A stretch of 64,000 nucleotides of DNA. Origin: Jannaschia sp. CCS1 (lineage in GTDB: Bacteria; Pseudomonadota; Alphaproteobacteria; Rhodobacterales; Rhodobacteraceae). Below the pieces are notes generated by a model, which did not search any database, had not been told where the DNA came from, and saw only the letters and a list, made by a program, of their open reading frames with translations. This document shows positions 35,642-44,839 of this stretch, piece after piece. Each line of letters opens with the position of its first letter. Within the stretch, counting starts at the first letter, position 1. The stretch spans positions 3,224,001 through 3,288,000 of the forward strand of contig NC_007802.1 in NCBI RefSeq assembly GCF_000013565.1. Direction: 5' to 3'. The position numbers were made by a program, and so were the translations under genes.

Positions 35642-36702
35642 ATGACAGTAAAGACTGTAGGCCTGGATCACTGACCGGCAGGGCATTGTTTAGCGATGTC
35701 CCGAGAGGGATGGCCAAGGACGTTTTTCAAGTGCACTGCGTTTCAGCCACGGGGCGCAGAGTCATTAACAAGAAGATCAAACGCGCCAAGTTGCTGGCGT
35801 TCCTTGAGACACTTCCGCGCTGTGTTGTGGGCATGGAGGCCTGCGGATCAGCGCATCACTGGGGCGGTGAGCTGCGTAAGCTAGGTCATGATGTTCGCCT
35901 CATGCCTGCCGCCTATGTCAAACTCTATGTGAAGCGTGGCAAGACCGATGCTGCTGATGCGGAAGCGATCTGTGAAGCTGTGCGCCGCCAGTCGATGCGG
36001 TTTGTCGAGATCGAGTCAGAGGATCAGCAGGCAGTGCTTGCCATCCACAGCGCCCGGGATCTGGTCGTGCGTCAGCGTACCCAAGTCGTAAACATGATCC
36101 GCAGCATCCTTCGGGAGTTTGGACACATCCTGCCGACGGGCATTGAGGCTGTATCCAAGTTTGCCCGAGAACACGGCACTGAAGACCAATTGGACATGCC
36201 CGAGATCGCGGACGGCATTCTCGGCGTGATGTGTCATCAGCTGAATGGCCTCAATGCGCGAGTTGATGGGCTGACAAAACTGATCGAACAACACGCATGG
36301 CTGGATGCCGATGCACGACGTCTGATGCGCATGCCCGGGATCGGACCGATCACGGCCTCAGCCATCGTCGCAACAATTGGTGATGCGAAACAGTTTGAGA
36401 CCGGGCGCGACTTAGCTACGTGGCTGGGTCTGACGCCGCTCAACAAATCCAGCGGCGGCAAGGAACGTCTCGGGCGCATCATAAAGAAGGGCGACAGATA
36501 CATTCGAAAGCTCTTGATCATCGGAATGACCTCACGTTCCCTCATGGCCAAGAACAAGCCCGAGAAGGCGGACACCTGGACCGCCAAGCTGCCCGACGAA
36601 CAGCCCTTCCGGCTGGCGACGGTCGCCATGGCGAACAAATCTGCCCGGATCATTTGGGCATTGTTGACGAAACGAGAGGAATACCGGCAGCCGATCGTTT
36701 GA
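35642..36702 (+). pseudogene. IS110-family transposase, 5' end disrupted
   Basis: The ATG at 35642 opens MTVKTVGLD, the normal IS110 start, but about 41 extra bases (35669-35709) bring a stop and a frame change before AKDVFQVHCVSATGRR resumes at 35710. From there the frame runs clean to 36702 with GMEACGSAHHW, KTDAADAEAI (DEDD residues) and the C-terminal Transposase_20 part RMPGIGPITASAIVATIGDA. If translated from 35710 it would lack the first catalytic Asp. An inverted repeat GGCTCC/GGAGCC brackets the leader just upstream (about 35573-35635). Confidence 0.85.
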
Positions 36703-37941
36703 TCCTGCCACGAGATGCAAGACGCTTGATGTGACGATGCGAAACGAAGTCAACCAAGAGTAAGGACACTCCGACCAATGTCGCGGCTCCAGAGGTCGTA
36801 TAGCCGATAGGAACCTTGCTCGCGGAACTCATCCACCGCCCGGCAGTCTCTGCTTGCAGCGATGAGAGGGAGGGCCAGTGGCAAATGCCACACAAACAGG
36901 CCGGACACACGACTGTACTGACAAACCATCGCAGTCACAGAAATCGCTTGCAATGCAGGAGCCATCCACACAGGACTTTGAGAGGCTCATCTAACGCTGC
37001 GGTGCAGCTCCTCCAAAGCAGGCATCGGTCGATCACGCAGCATTTTGGTGCGCGTCCTCGTTCCAAAACGTCGCCGAACTTGCGAAGCGGCGCCCGTCGT
37101 CTGGCCTAGGCAGCGGCGAGCGTGGCAAGTCTAGATGCCCGAAAAAACGCTTCGTCGTCGCAATTGGTTGGCGGTTGGGAGCTACAAACCTGTCTTCGGC
37201 CAGGTCCAACCTCATAGACACATGACACGAACGTTTTGTCAGCGATTGCGCAGACGCAGGGAATCCATCGTCCACCGGGACCTTCCACAGGTTTCCCGGT
37301 CCGCACGTTCACCGACCCAGGCGGTGGGCAGCAGACGGAGACAGCAATATTAAATAGTATTTCGACAGGCATAATTTAACCTTTTCGACGCCAAATGCAA
37401 GAAAGTTGGTAGATCACAATATGGTCCAATTTGCGTTACGACTATCTGTATTCCGTCCCTTCGCGGAGTGATGAGGTTTGACCGGTTCAGAAATGCCGGA
37501 CTTCCGCTCATCTGAATTTTCCTGGGCTCAGATAAGTCTACCATAAAGTCGCCTGAAAAGGTCGAAGATATGGCAGGGCGATGCTTCTACTCGCATACAC
37601 GAAGCCTATCTTTGCCGCATTTTTCTCAAAGTCTGTGGAAGCGGCATAGGTGCCATGGACCCAGGAGGCAGGGGGCCTGCTTGCTTGCGGCGCAGGCACA
37701 CATCTTTTGACGCTCAAACGCAAACATCTTCGTCAGAAATAATCCTCTGGATCGTTCAGACCTCAATGAAGACAATCTTTCTAGAGCTTGGGTTATGTGA
37801 CGACACGCGTGCCACAATTTCAGGGCAATGGACCAGCAAAGGTGCTGTTCAAGACCGCGAACGCTAACACCCGATATGGCGGATTGGATCGTGAAACACA
37901 CCCGGAAAGCCACTTGAAACCGTTAAGGTCACGGATTGTAG
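36703..37941. other. 1.2 kb without a convincing gene
   Basis: It includes the presumed right end of the IS110 element and repeat copy A (36995-37043). Frames up to about 95 codons on both strands lack family features or good ribosome sites. AT content rises towards 37,350-37,560. It looks like decayed DNA. Confidence 0.5.
36995..37043 (+). repeat. dispersed 49-bp repeat, copy A
   Basis: Same length as copy B at 42120-42168 with 40 of 49 bases identical by eye, including CGCTGCG, TGCAGCT and GGTCGATC..CGCAGCAT. All three copies lie in gene-free parts of the island. Confidence 0.7.
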
Positions 37942-37960
37942 CTAACGATATATTAACCAT
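37942..37960. promoter_or_regulatory. near-consensus CtrA-type box upstream of the 38010 gene
   Basis: CTAA, seven bases, then TTAACCAT (37953-37960). The right half is the extended CtrA half-site; the left half has one mismatch (C for T). It lies 50-68 nt before the start at 38010, a sensible promoter position. Confidence 0.5.
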
Positions 37961-38009
37961 ATTGCACTCAAAAATTCTTGGTAACCTGGGAATGAGGAGC
38001 AACTCAAGA

Positions 38010-38795
38010 ATGACGTCTCCAAGTAGACTTTTTGAACTGACAACACACTTGTTCGGTATTGTTCGAGATCTGGAAAAAGCGGGAATTCGCGTAGAGATTG
38101 GCGACGACTTCGCCAAATACCGTGCTTATCGAAGCAAGCTGTCTGATCGTGGTCCGATTTATCCTATGTTCAATGTGGCGAGTTCTTACATCGATCACAC
38201 GAACGGTTTTTGGATATGCGGGTTTAACGAAGACGGAGATTTGATCCATACGCAAGCCGTGCGCCTTCTCGACCTTAAGGGGGGGTCACTGAAGATGCAT
38301 CTGGACCGTCATCGTCACAAATACATCACTCCTGACTCTACACCTGATCCGGATCAGACCTTCTATTCGGGGCCCGACGCGCTTCAGTTTATAACCGGGA
38401 AAGTCTGTTACCAGGGTGAATTTTGGCTTCGTGCCCGGGGCCTTGGCGGACCACGCAGTCACGGGGTGACCACCTTGCTCTCGCGTCTGATGCTCGAGGT
38501 TGCGGTAGCGACATGGAATCCGTCGTATGTCTTTGCACTTGTGCCTCAGCGCGTGGCCGCCAAAGGCGCCCATCTGCGCTATTGCTTCAATCATTGTGAG
38601 CCCGGACAGTGGATCGGACCAGACCAGCAGGTGACCGAAGAAGACTATCTGATCTGGATGGAAGCCAGTGAATTGGTGCGGACGCTTTCAAAAACACGAC
38701 CAGCAGCCCAAGGCGCGGCCGGTGCCCCCAAGACAACGGTTGCCGCTTCACTCGCGCAAGCCGCTCTTGATGTGGGGGTACGAGTCAATGGCTGA
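38010..38795 (+). CDS. protein of unknown function, first gene of a CtrA-box module
   Basis: 261 residues from MTSPSRLFELTTHLF; GAGGAG lies about nine bases before this ATG, so it is preferred over the ATG at 37992. No signal peptide or membrane helix. Notable segments: IYPMFNVASSYIDHTNGFWICGFNEDGDLIHTQAVRLLDL, HRHKYITP and GGPRSHGVTTLLSRLMLEVAVATWNPSYVFALVP. The helix-strand pattern after GGPRSHGV could be an acetyltransferase-like core, but no family is recognised. The stop overlaps the MFS start by 8 nt. Codon use is mixed, with AT-richer stretches than the chromosome. Confidence 0.75.
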   Translation: MTSPSRLFELTTHLFGIVRDLEKAGIRVEIGDDFAKYRAYRSKLSDRGPIYPMFNVASSYIDHTNGFWICGFNEDGDLIHTQAVRLLDLKGGSLKMHLDRHRHKYITPDSTPDPDQTFYSGPDALQFITGKVCYQGEFWLRARGLGGPRSHGVTTLLSRLMLEVAVATWNPSYVFALVPQRVAAKGAHLRYCFNHCEPGQWIGPDQQVTEEDYLIWMEASELVRTLSKTRPAAQGAAGAPKTTVAASLAQAALDVGVRVNG

Positions 38796-39996
38796 GCAAC
38801 ACCTCTCGCAATTGGAGCCGAAAGCAACAGACATCCGCAGGATAACCGGAGGGCTGGCCGTGCCCCGTGCCGTGATTATCGGACCTATCGCGGCGTACAT
38901 CGCCTTTGTGATGGAGTTCACCCTCGTCCCGCTGTTGTTGCCTGCCATACAGTCGCAGTTCGGCTTGTCGGTCGGGGATCTTGCCTGGGTGTTCAACTCT
39001 TACGGTGCGGCGGTCGCCATTGGCGTGCTGTTTTGCGGATACTTCGGCGACACCCTCAACATCAGGCGGGTGTTTGGATTAGGGGTCGCCCTGTTTGCGA
39101 CGGGGGCGCTGGTATCAGCAATAGCGCAGAACTATGAAACCCTTGTTGCCGGGCGACTTTTGCAAGGTTTTGGGAGCGGTGTTTTCTCCCCACTTGTGCC
39201 GATATATTTGACGCGCGCCTCCCCAGACACGCCGGGACGCGCATTGATATTATGGGGAAGTATAGCAGGCTACATCGCTGCTTTCGCCCCCCTTCTATAC
39301 GGCAATCTCCTTGGGGATCACAGCTGGAGATTAGCATTCGTCTTCATCGCGATCATCGCCGCGTGCGCATGGGTTTTGCTGACCAGATCACAGCTATCGC
39401 AAGACCCGGAACCTGCCACATCATGCAAGCGGGACTACCGCGAAATCTTACGTAGCCGAGACCTTCTGATCACTTTTGCATACGTGTTCTGCACGTACGG
39501 CAGCATTACCTATTACATATTTCGCCTGCCGATTTGGCTGTCCGAGAATGAGATCGGTGCCTCCAGCATAGGCCTTTTCTTATCAGTGGCGTGGCTCACC
39601 TTTTCCTTTATCAGCACCCTGCTGAGGAACCTGGTCGATCGCCATCATATTCTAGGGATCATGCTTGCGGCCCCGCTCCTTATCGCCGTCGCGGTGCTAC
39701 TTTTGTTCAATCATCAAAGCTTCCTGCTCGTCGCGCTGTCGTCAATTCTGATCGGTGCAGGACTGGCGTGCAGCAATGCGCCGTCGACACAGTTGATCCT
39801 GAGATTTGCACCAGAGGGAATGACCGCGGTTTCGGCAAGCCTGGACATCACGTTTGCACGGATAGGTGGAATCGCAACAATATCCATTCTGGCATGGATG
39901 GAGGGAGGGTACGCTGATCTTACGATATGCGTCTTGTGCCTATTGGCACTGGTCTGTGCGCAAAGTGTAAGCCGCAGCCGCATCGGGACAGGTTAA
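38788..39996 (+). CDS. MFS transporter
   Basis: 402 residues from MAEQHLSQLEPKATD, with a start inside the 3' end of the preceding gene. About twelve hydrophobic helices; the loop between helices 2 and 3 is GYFGDTLNIRRVFGLG, an MFS motif A variant, and helix 4 has GRLLQGFGSGVFSPLVPIYL as in drug/proton antiporters. The substrate is unknown. Its coupling to an unknown cytoplasmic protein and a following c-di-GMP protein suggests export or uptake tied to a lifestyle switch. Confidence 0.83.
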   Translation: MAEQHLSQLEPKATDIRRITGGLAVPRAVIIGPIAAYIAFVMEFTLVPLLLPAIQSQFGLSVGDLAWVFNSYGAAVAIGVLFCGYFGDTLNIRRVFGLGVALFATGALVSAIAQNYETLVAGRLLQGFGSGVFSPLVPIYLTRASPDTPGRALILWGSIAGYIAAFAPLLYGNLLGDHSWRLAFVFIAIIAACAWVLLTRSQLSQDPEPATSCKRDYREILRSRDLLITFAYVFCTYGSITYYIFRLPIWLSENEIGASSIGLFLSVAWLTFSFISTLLRNLVDRHHILGIMLAAPLLIAVAVLLLFNHQSFLLVALSSILIGAGLACSNAPSTQLILRFAPEGMTAVSASLDITFARIGGIATISILAWMEGGYADLTICVLCLLALVCAQSVSRSRIGTG

Positions 39997-40074
39997 TCTC
40001 TCACAGGTGGCGGTTTAACGCGCCGATGGGAAGCAAAGCACACGCGCCTTCGACCGGTGGCGCGTCGTGTTTTG

Positions 40075-40089
40075 TTAACCACTCGTTAA
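40075..40089. promoter_or_regulatory. perfect CtrA-type box in front of the GGDEF/EAL gene
   Basis: TTAACCACTCGTTAA: two TTAA half-sites seven bases apart, the full CtrA consensus. It ends 29-41 nt before the start codon of the c-di-GMP gene, the usual place for a CtrA-activated promoter. Confidence 0.6.
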
Positions 40090-40117
40090 CTACTGGGAGA
40101 TACCGTTTGTTAGTCTG

Positions 40118-41983
40118 GTGAATGGTCTCATGATATCGTCTCGAATCCTCGAACAGGTGCCCTTCAAATGCGAAGAAGGTTTGGGGCTGGCACTCGCAAG
40201 TGACGACGATGGTGCAGTGATGGTGTTCCATTGGTGCAATAAGCCGTTTTTTCAGGTTATGGGCCTCGATGAAGCAGACGTCATAGGTCAACGGGCAACG
40301 ATCTTTGTGGGTCCAGAAATGGACCAAGGTGCCCACCTCCTCACCATCGACAAGTTGATGCGCTGGGAACACTTTTCAGTCAAAGTTCGGCTCACCAAAA
40401 AAACTGGTGAGCCTGTCTGGGTTACGATGACTTGGACGCCACTAACGGATCCAGAAAACGGCAATCGCTGGTGGCTATGCTCCTTGATCGAGCTTCAACC
40501 TCATCCAGCTCAAAGTAAGAACGTACTCGATTTTAGAAACCAGTCATCTGCCAACGACTTGGTGACGCAGTATACAGAACAAGTCGCGCATTTAGAGAGC
40601 GAGAATAGACGTCTGCGCTCCATCGCCAAGGCTGTCACACGAGATTCCAACGAAGATCCGCTGACTGGCCTATCGAACCGGAGGCACTTCGAGGCAAACG
40701 TAAGCGTTTGGATTGCCGCTTTGAGAAATCGGGGTGCCGCATTCGCGATACTTTTTATCGATTTGGATCGCTTCAAGACGATTAACGACACGCTTGGTCA
40801 TGAAGCGGGTGATGGTTTGCTTGTTGCCGTCGCATCCATGTTGAAACGGATTACCCATAGTTCGGATTTGGTCGCTCGGTTGGGGGGGGACGAGTTTGTC
40901 ATTCTAAGGCCTCTTGGCGAGAGCGCCCTCGAAATTAGCGGCTTAGCAGACGAAATCATACGTGAGATGTCCAAACCATTTGAATTTGACGGAAAATCGG
41001 TTTCGTGTGGTGCCAGCGTCGGGGTGGCAATTGCAGACAAGGACGCCAGGAACCCCGAAGAAGTCGTCGGAGATGCAGACACTGCGCTTTATCACGCCAA
41101 GTCGACTGGCCGTGCACGTTGGTCTTTTTTTACAGCAGAGATGCGTGCTCAGTCCGTTGCGACCAGACATCTGGCGACAGAGCTGTTAGCTGCTTGCGAA
41201 CGGAAAGAGTTCGTTCCCTATTTCCAACCGCTGGTTGATGCGTCGACAGGTCGGATTACGGGTGTTGAAGTCCTTGTCAGATGGTCACATCCGACGAGGG
41301 GCCTGGTGCCGCCAACAGATTTCTTAGATGTCGCAGCACAAATGGGAATCCTGGCTGAGATTGACACGATCTTGTTTAGCCGCCTTCGCGAGGCGGTGGC
41401 ATATCTTGATACAGCGCATATAGAGGTCCCCAGGTTTGCGATCAACGTTTCTGCTGGTCGACTGTCCGATTCGGCACTCTTACATGATATCAACGTTTCA
41501 GGGATCGATCCGAAACGACTGACTGTTGAGATACTTGAGTCAGTGTACCTGGAGCGGATCCATGATGCCACGAGTTGGACATTAGAGGAACTGCGCGAAC
41601 TCGGCGTCGAGGTTGCGGTAGATGATTTCGGAACCGGTCACGCTTCAGTCCAAGGACTTCTTCAGATCAAACCTGACGTGCTAAAGATTGATCGTCAGTT
41701 CGTTCAACCTGCCGCAGAAAGTGAACGTGCCCGAGCGTTGGTGAAGTCCCTCATAGGCATTGGGAAAAGTCTCGGATTGAAAGTGGTCGCTGAAGGGGTG
41801 GAAAATGAGGCCCAGGCACAGCTCGCTCGCGACTTGGGCTGTGACATTTTGCAGGGATTTTACTTTGGAAAGCCGATGGCGGAACCCGACCTATTCAAAG
41901 TGCTGAACGAAACGAACGGTTGCCTTTGGCGCCCGACCTCGACAGTCCAACAATCAGAACTATCAATAAACATACTGCCCTAG
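40118..41983 (+). CDS. PAS-GGDEF-EAL protein (c-di-GMP turnover)
   Basis: 621 residues (617 if the ATG at 40130 is used). A PAS domain (about residues 15-125: GLALASDDDGAVMVFHWCNKPFFQVMGLDEADVIG) is followed by a GGDEF domain with DPLTGLSNRRHFE, IDLDRFKTINDTLGHEAGD and the intact active-site loop LGGDEF near residue 255, then an EAL domain with GVEVLVRWSHPTRG (EVL variant), NVSAGRL, VDDFGTGHAS and LKIDRQFV. Both catalytic loops look usable, so it could make and break c-di-GMP. A perfect CtrA box stands before it. It is a cytoplasmic protein with a PAS sensor and no membrane helix. Confidence 0.93.
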   Translation: MNGLMISSRILEQVPFKCEEGLGLALASDDDGAVMVFHWCNKPFFQVMGLDEADVIGQRATIFVGPEMDQGAHLLTIDKLMRWEHFSVKVRLTKKTGEPVWVTMTWTPLTDPENGNRWWLCSLIELQPHPAQSKNVLDFRNQSSANDLVTQYTEQVAHLESENRRLRSIAKAVTRDSNEDPLTGLSNRRHFEANVSVWIAALRNRGAAFAILFIDLDRFKTINDTLGHEAGDGLLVAVASMLKRITHSSDLVARLGGDEFVILRPLGESALEISGLADEIIREMSKPFEFDGKSVSCGASVGVAIADKDARNPEEVVGDADTALYHAKSTGRARWSFFTAEMRAQSVATRHLATELLAACERKEFVPYFQPLVDASTGRITGVEVLVRWSHPTRGLVPPTDFLDVAAQMGILAEIDTILFSRLREAVAYLDTAHIEVPRFAINVSAGRLSDSALLHDINVSGIDPKRLTVEILESVYLERIHDATSWTLEELRELGVEVAVDDFGTGHASVQGLLQIKPDVLKIDRQFVQPAAESERARALVKSLIGIGKSLGLKVVAEGVENEAQAQLARDLGCDILQGFYFGKPMAEPDLFKVLNETNGCLWRPTSTVQQSELSINILP

Positions 41984-42430
41984 TGCTGCTCGTTGTCGTC
42001 ACCAACTAGTATTGGGGGCCTTGGGTCCGAGTTCGTTTTTTTTGACATAACACCTCAGTCTCCGCCTAGGTGACCAAGTCCGTTAGCGGCCCATAACTGC
42101 CGTTAGTCGGGTCTCAAGTCGCTGCGATGCAGCTTCCACGAACCAGACATTGGTCGATCGCGCAGCATGCTGACCTGCCGGATGACCGCAACGCGGGACT
42201 CTGTTGCCGTCCAACTTATTGCGCCTAGCGTCCGCTTATGGTCAATCGAGTTGGCGGCGAGGCGGCCAAGCCGCGCAGGAACAGGCCAGGTGCAGATGAA
42301 AGTATTAGGTACTTCTTGCGGCTTACCTTGAAACACGATGTCAGCTAGTATGAGATGGTCACTGCTTGGGTGACGCCGTATGCGGCAGTCCTTGATTAGA
42401 AAGAACGGGCTATGTTGGGATAACTACACT
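41984..42430. other. gap holding repeat copy B, no gene seen
   Basis: About 450 bases. It contains an eight-T run at 42033-42041 without a clear stem, repeat copy B, and the leader of the AT-rich gene that follows. A 77-codon minus-strand frame (42103-42336) overlaps the repeat and has no family features. Confidence 0.5.
42120..42168 (+). repeat. dispersed 49-bp repeat, copy B
   Basis: Same 49-bp length as copy A, 40 of 49 positions matching. Upstream bases from about 42086 (GCGGCCCATAACTGCCGTTA) also resemble those before copy C, so the true unit may be about 80 bp. Confidence 0.7.
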
Positions 42431-43171
42431 ATGGAAAATCCACTGATATCTAACATTGACAACATAGTATTTCGATTGAGAGAGTGCATCGCCCACTCCA
42501 GAAAAATAAATCAGCCAGATGTAAGCGTTGCAGATGAATATATTTCAATGCGGGCGCCGAGCTCATCCGAGATTTATGGAATTGATAGTGCGGTAGAAGA
42601 GATATTCATTGAGATCCGGGGAAGGTCGCCAGAGGATCGGGAATGGAGAAGTTGGCACGCTTGGGAAGAGCTTGATAGAAGGGATCGCCAAGCCAATCCA
42701 AATTATTTTCGACCTAAGAAGACGATAGAGGCTTGGACAAGAATGCTTGATCACTTTCTTGGGGCTCGCGTATTTCTAAGTAAGCTTCTTCACGAACAGG
42801 CACACATTCGCGAGAATGAGGCTGCTAGAACGCCTTCTCACCAATACAAGGAAATTATCATGGGCGATGTATTTAAAAATATTTCCAATAGCTCAATAAT
42901 AAACCGCTCGGCGTTTTTCGATACGATGAGCTCTCTAGAGGCTAAATCCGAACCCGAGCTTATGTCGGCGCTAGAGCACATAGCGGACGAAGTAGAGAAA
43001 TCTGGTAATAATGAGGCTGGAGAGCTACTGGAGCAGCTCATGGAAGAGATAAGCAGGGAGAAACCGAGGCAGTCGCTTATTAAGAGAACCTGGAGTGGAT
43101 TGACGGATATTCTTCCAAGTGTGGCGAAGATTGCAACCGCGACTGCTGCGCTTGGGAAGCTGATCTCCTAA
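42431..43171 (+). CDS. AT-rich gene of unknown function in the island
   Basis: 246 residues from MENPLISNIDNIVF. Much lower GC than its surroundings, pointing to recent transfer. The N-terminal half is helical (AVEEIFIEIRGRSPEDREWRSW, TIEAWTRMLDHFLGARVFLSKLLHEQ). The C-terminal part GDVFKNISNSSIINRS, then FFDTMSSLEAKSEPELMSALEHIADEVEKSGNNEAGELLEQL and SGLTDILPSVAKIATATAALGKL, resembles a tail I associate with bacterial proteins of unknown role, often near defence genes; this is memory, not a search result. No signal peptide. A toxin/defence role is a guess. Confidence 0.7.
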   Translation: MENPLISNIDNIVFRLRECIAHSRKINQPDVSVADEYISMRAPSSSEIYGIDSAVEEIFIEIRGRSPEDREWRSWHAWEELDRRDRQANPNYFRPKKTIEAWTRMLDHFLGARVFLSKLLHEQAHIRENEAARTPSHQYKEIIMGDVFKNISNSSIINRSAFFDTMSSLEAKSEPELMSALEHIADEVEKSGNNEAGELLEQLMEEISREKPRQSLIKRTWSGLTDILPSVAKIATATAALGKLIS

Positions 43172-43525
43172 CGCCATTTTGTATTCAGTACTTAAAGGAC
43201 AGCTTTTTGCGTCGATCATATAGAGATACTACTCTTTATCTGATCTGTGCGGTCTCTAGCGTACCCATGCGGAACGACCTACGGACACGGATCAGCCGTT
43301 GGAATATTGTCCTTGCTTGCTTACAAGGCATTCTGTCGAACAAGTCCGGTCCCATATGAAACTCAATGTTGGATCAGTTGCGCGATCCATTGGAGCCACC
43401 GTTCGCCCAGGCGAAGCATCGGTCACCCTAAGCTCAAACCCGACAATCGCTGCGTGGCGGCGGGCCGTCCCACCTTCGGCATACCGTCCCTCGCGGCCCG
43501 TAGCTGTCATTGAATTGCCAAGTCG

Positions 43526-43575
43526 CTGCTACAGTGCAGCTTCACCGAAGCAGTCATTCGTAAACACGTGCAGCA
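43526..43575 (+). repeat. dispersed repeat, copy C (more diverged)
   Basis: CGCTGC, a few extra bases, then GTGCAGCTTCACCGAAGCAG and CATTCG..ACACGTGCAGCA follow the order of copies A and B. The preceding GCGGCCCGTAGCTG (about 43490) also matches the sequence before copy B. Confidence 0.6.
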
Positions 43576-43796
43576 CTTGTGTTCGCGGATGACCTTGTCT
43601 CTGACAGCCTTGGAGTTCACAGCAACTGCGCGAACAAACGCTCCCAGAGAATTCTCTGGGCAACAATTTGACGAAAGCTCGATCATGGCCAGGGATCAAA
43701 CAACAGATTGTACCTGTACCTACGCTACAAGACGTGCGGCAAATCTGATAAACAAGTCCTGAATGTCTTCTGGCATTAGCCACAAAGGAAAAATCA

Positions 43797-43913
43797 ATGA
43801 GGTTGAAGGACTTGAGAGAGACTAGGGAACGTACGGAATTACAAACTACGTCGCTGGCCTTAAACGAACAATTATCCTTATTAGTGAGAATCGAACGAAA
43901 TATTGCAGAATAA
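43797..43913 (+). CDS. possible 38-residue peptide gene
   Basis: The ATG has AAGGA seven to eleven bases upstream. The peptide starts MRLKDLRETRERTEL and ends RIERNIAE: charged and probably one helix. The next small frame begins directly after its stop (TAAATG), which suggests coupling. Weak evidence; it may be chance in decayed DNA. Confidence 0.25.
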   Translation: MRLKDLRETRERTELQTTSLALNEQLSLLVRIERNIAE

Positions 43914-44102
43914 ATGAGGGAAAGTGCTTTGTCGGACCGTTCAAAGGAAAAGGTCGGATCGATCAACCCACTCACGGAGCCGGCAAAAGGCACGCTCATC
44001 ACGATGATAAGCATGGCAACCGAAAATCTGTCGTTAACGACGATGGATCATCAAGCCATGGCTGGACAGGCAAGCTCGACAAAGGATTTGCTGACACATT
44101 GA
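43914..44102 (+). CDS. possible 62-residue protein gene
   Basis: Begins MRESALSDRSKEKV right after the stop of the 38-codon frame. Ser/Thr/Met-rich, no family seen. The only support is its adjacency to the upstream frame and the absence of alternatives on the strand. Confidence 0.2.
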   Translation: MRESALSDRSKEKVGSINPLTEPAKGTLITMISMATENLSLTTMDHQAMAGQASSTKDLLTH

Positions 44103-44522
44103 GAAGCAAGCACGGGTTCAAGATAGCAAAAACAACATTGTTGAATGGTTTGAACTGAACGATCAGACTCAATTGTTGTTGGGATAGTAAACACGCCAAA
44201 GTCAGCCGTTCGATCTGCAATCCTAGATATAGATATCAAGTTCGGAATGAGCTTAGGTCGGTCGTGCGGGAGCTATGTAACGGCCCAAATGTATGTACCG
44301 GCTGCTGTTCGCAAATGATTTCTGGCATGTTCTCGGAAGTCGCTCATATGTATCCGGCCTGTTGGTCGGCACGCGGGCCGTGGCCTTGTTGGGGTTACGC
44401 ACGCGCCGTGATCTAATTACCGGCAAGATCTATGATGACCGTTTGGGCCGTCAGACTCCGGGGGCGTAATTGTTCCGTTCCATGCTTTCTATCTATCGCG
44501 AACTCCTTTGGGTCGATCCGGC

Positions 44523-44787
44523 TTAGACGCCGATGGCGACCTCATCCCTTGGCGCATCAAACGCCGTTCTGTGTCTCAAAATACTCTAGGCCAGGCGCGC
44601 CAATTTGTTGGCCAAGGCAACGGCGAGCTTGTTTCGGTTCATCCGCTCTGCGGCCTTGATCAACCAATCGCCAAAGCTGAAGTCCGGCCATCGATTGGTC
44701 CGCATCAAGATAACCTTGGCAGCTTGGACAAAGAGCATTCGCAAATATCGACTGCCACGTTTGGTGATGCGTCCTGACCTGCTCCCC
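44523..44787 (-). pseudogene. IS110-family transposase 3' remnant
   Basis: On the minus strand from the IS3 edge: GRITKRGSRYLRMLFVQAAK, then VILMRTNRWPDFSFGDWL and MNRNKLAVALANKLARLA, the conserved C-terminal part of IS110/IS116 transposases. The codon after LARLA is TAG where Trp is usual, after which SILRHRTAFDAPRDEVAIGV and a stop at 44523-44525 continue the frame. The 5' portion is missing: the copy stops at the IS3 left end and does not continue beyond the IS3 right end. The 250 bases further left (44275-44522) are probably its 3' flank. Confidence 0.85.
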
Positions 44788-44839
44788 TGAAATGTCCGGC
44801 ATTTAGAGTTAGCCTGTTCTCCAACTGAGGAGACAGACG

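Larger units (their letters stand above)
43172..44270. other. decayed region with two very small possible ORFs and repeat copy C
   Basis: No solid gene. An 18-bp perfect palindrome CCCAGAGAATTCTCTGGG lies at 43643-43660. Two short plus-strand frames (43797-43913 and 43914-44102) are listed separately. The minus-strand frame at 43529-44014 is rich in Ser and Cys and looks non-coding. Confidence 0.5.

Noticed and set aside
42033-42041. Terminator at the eight-T run behind the GGDEF/EAL gene
   Set aside because: No stable stem directly before the Ts.
43529-44014. 161-codon minus-strand frame
   Set aside because: Ser/Cys-rich, no ribosome site, overlaps a repeat and a palindrome.
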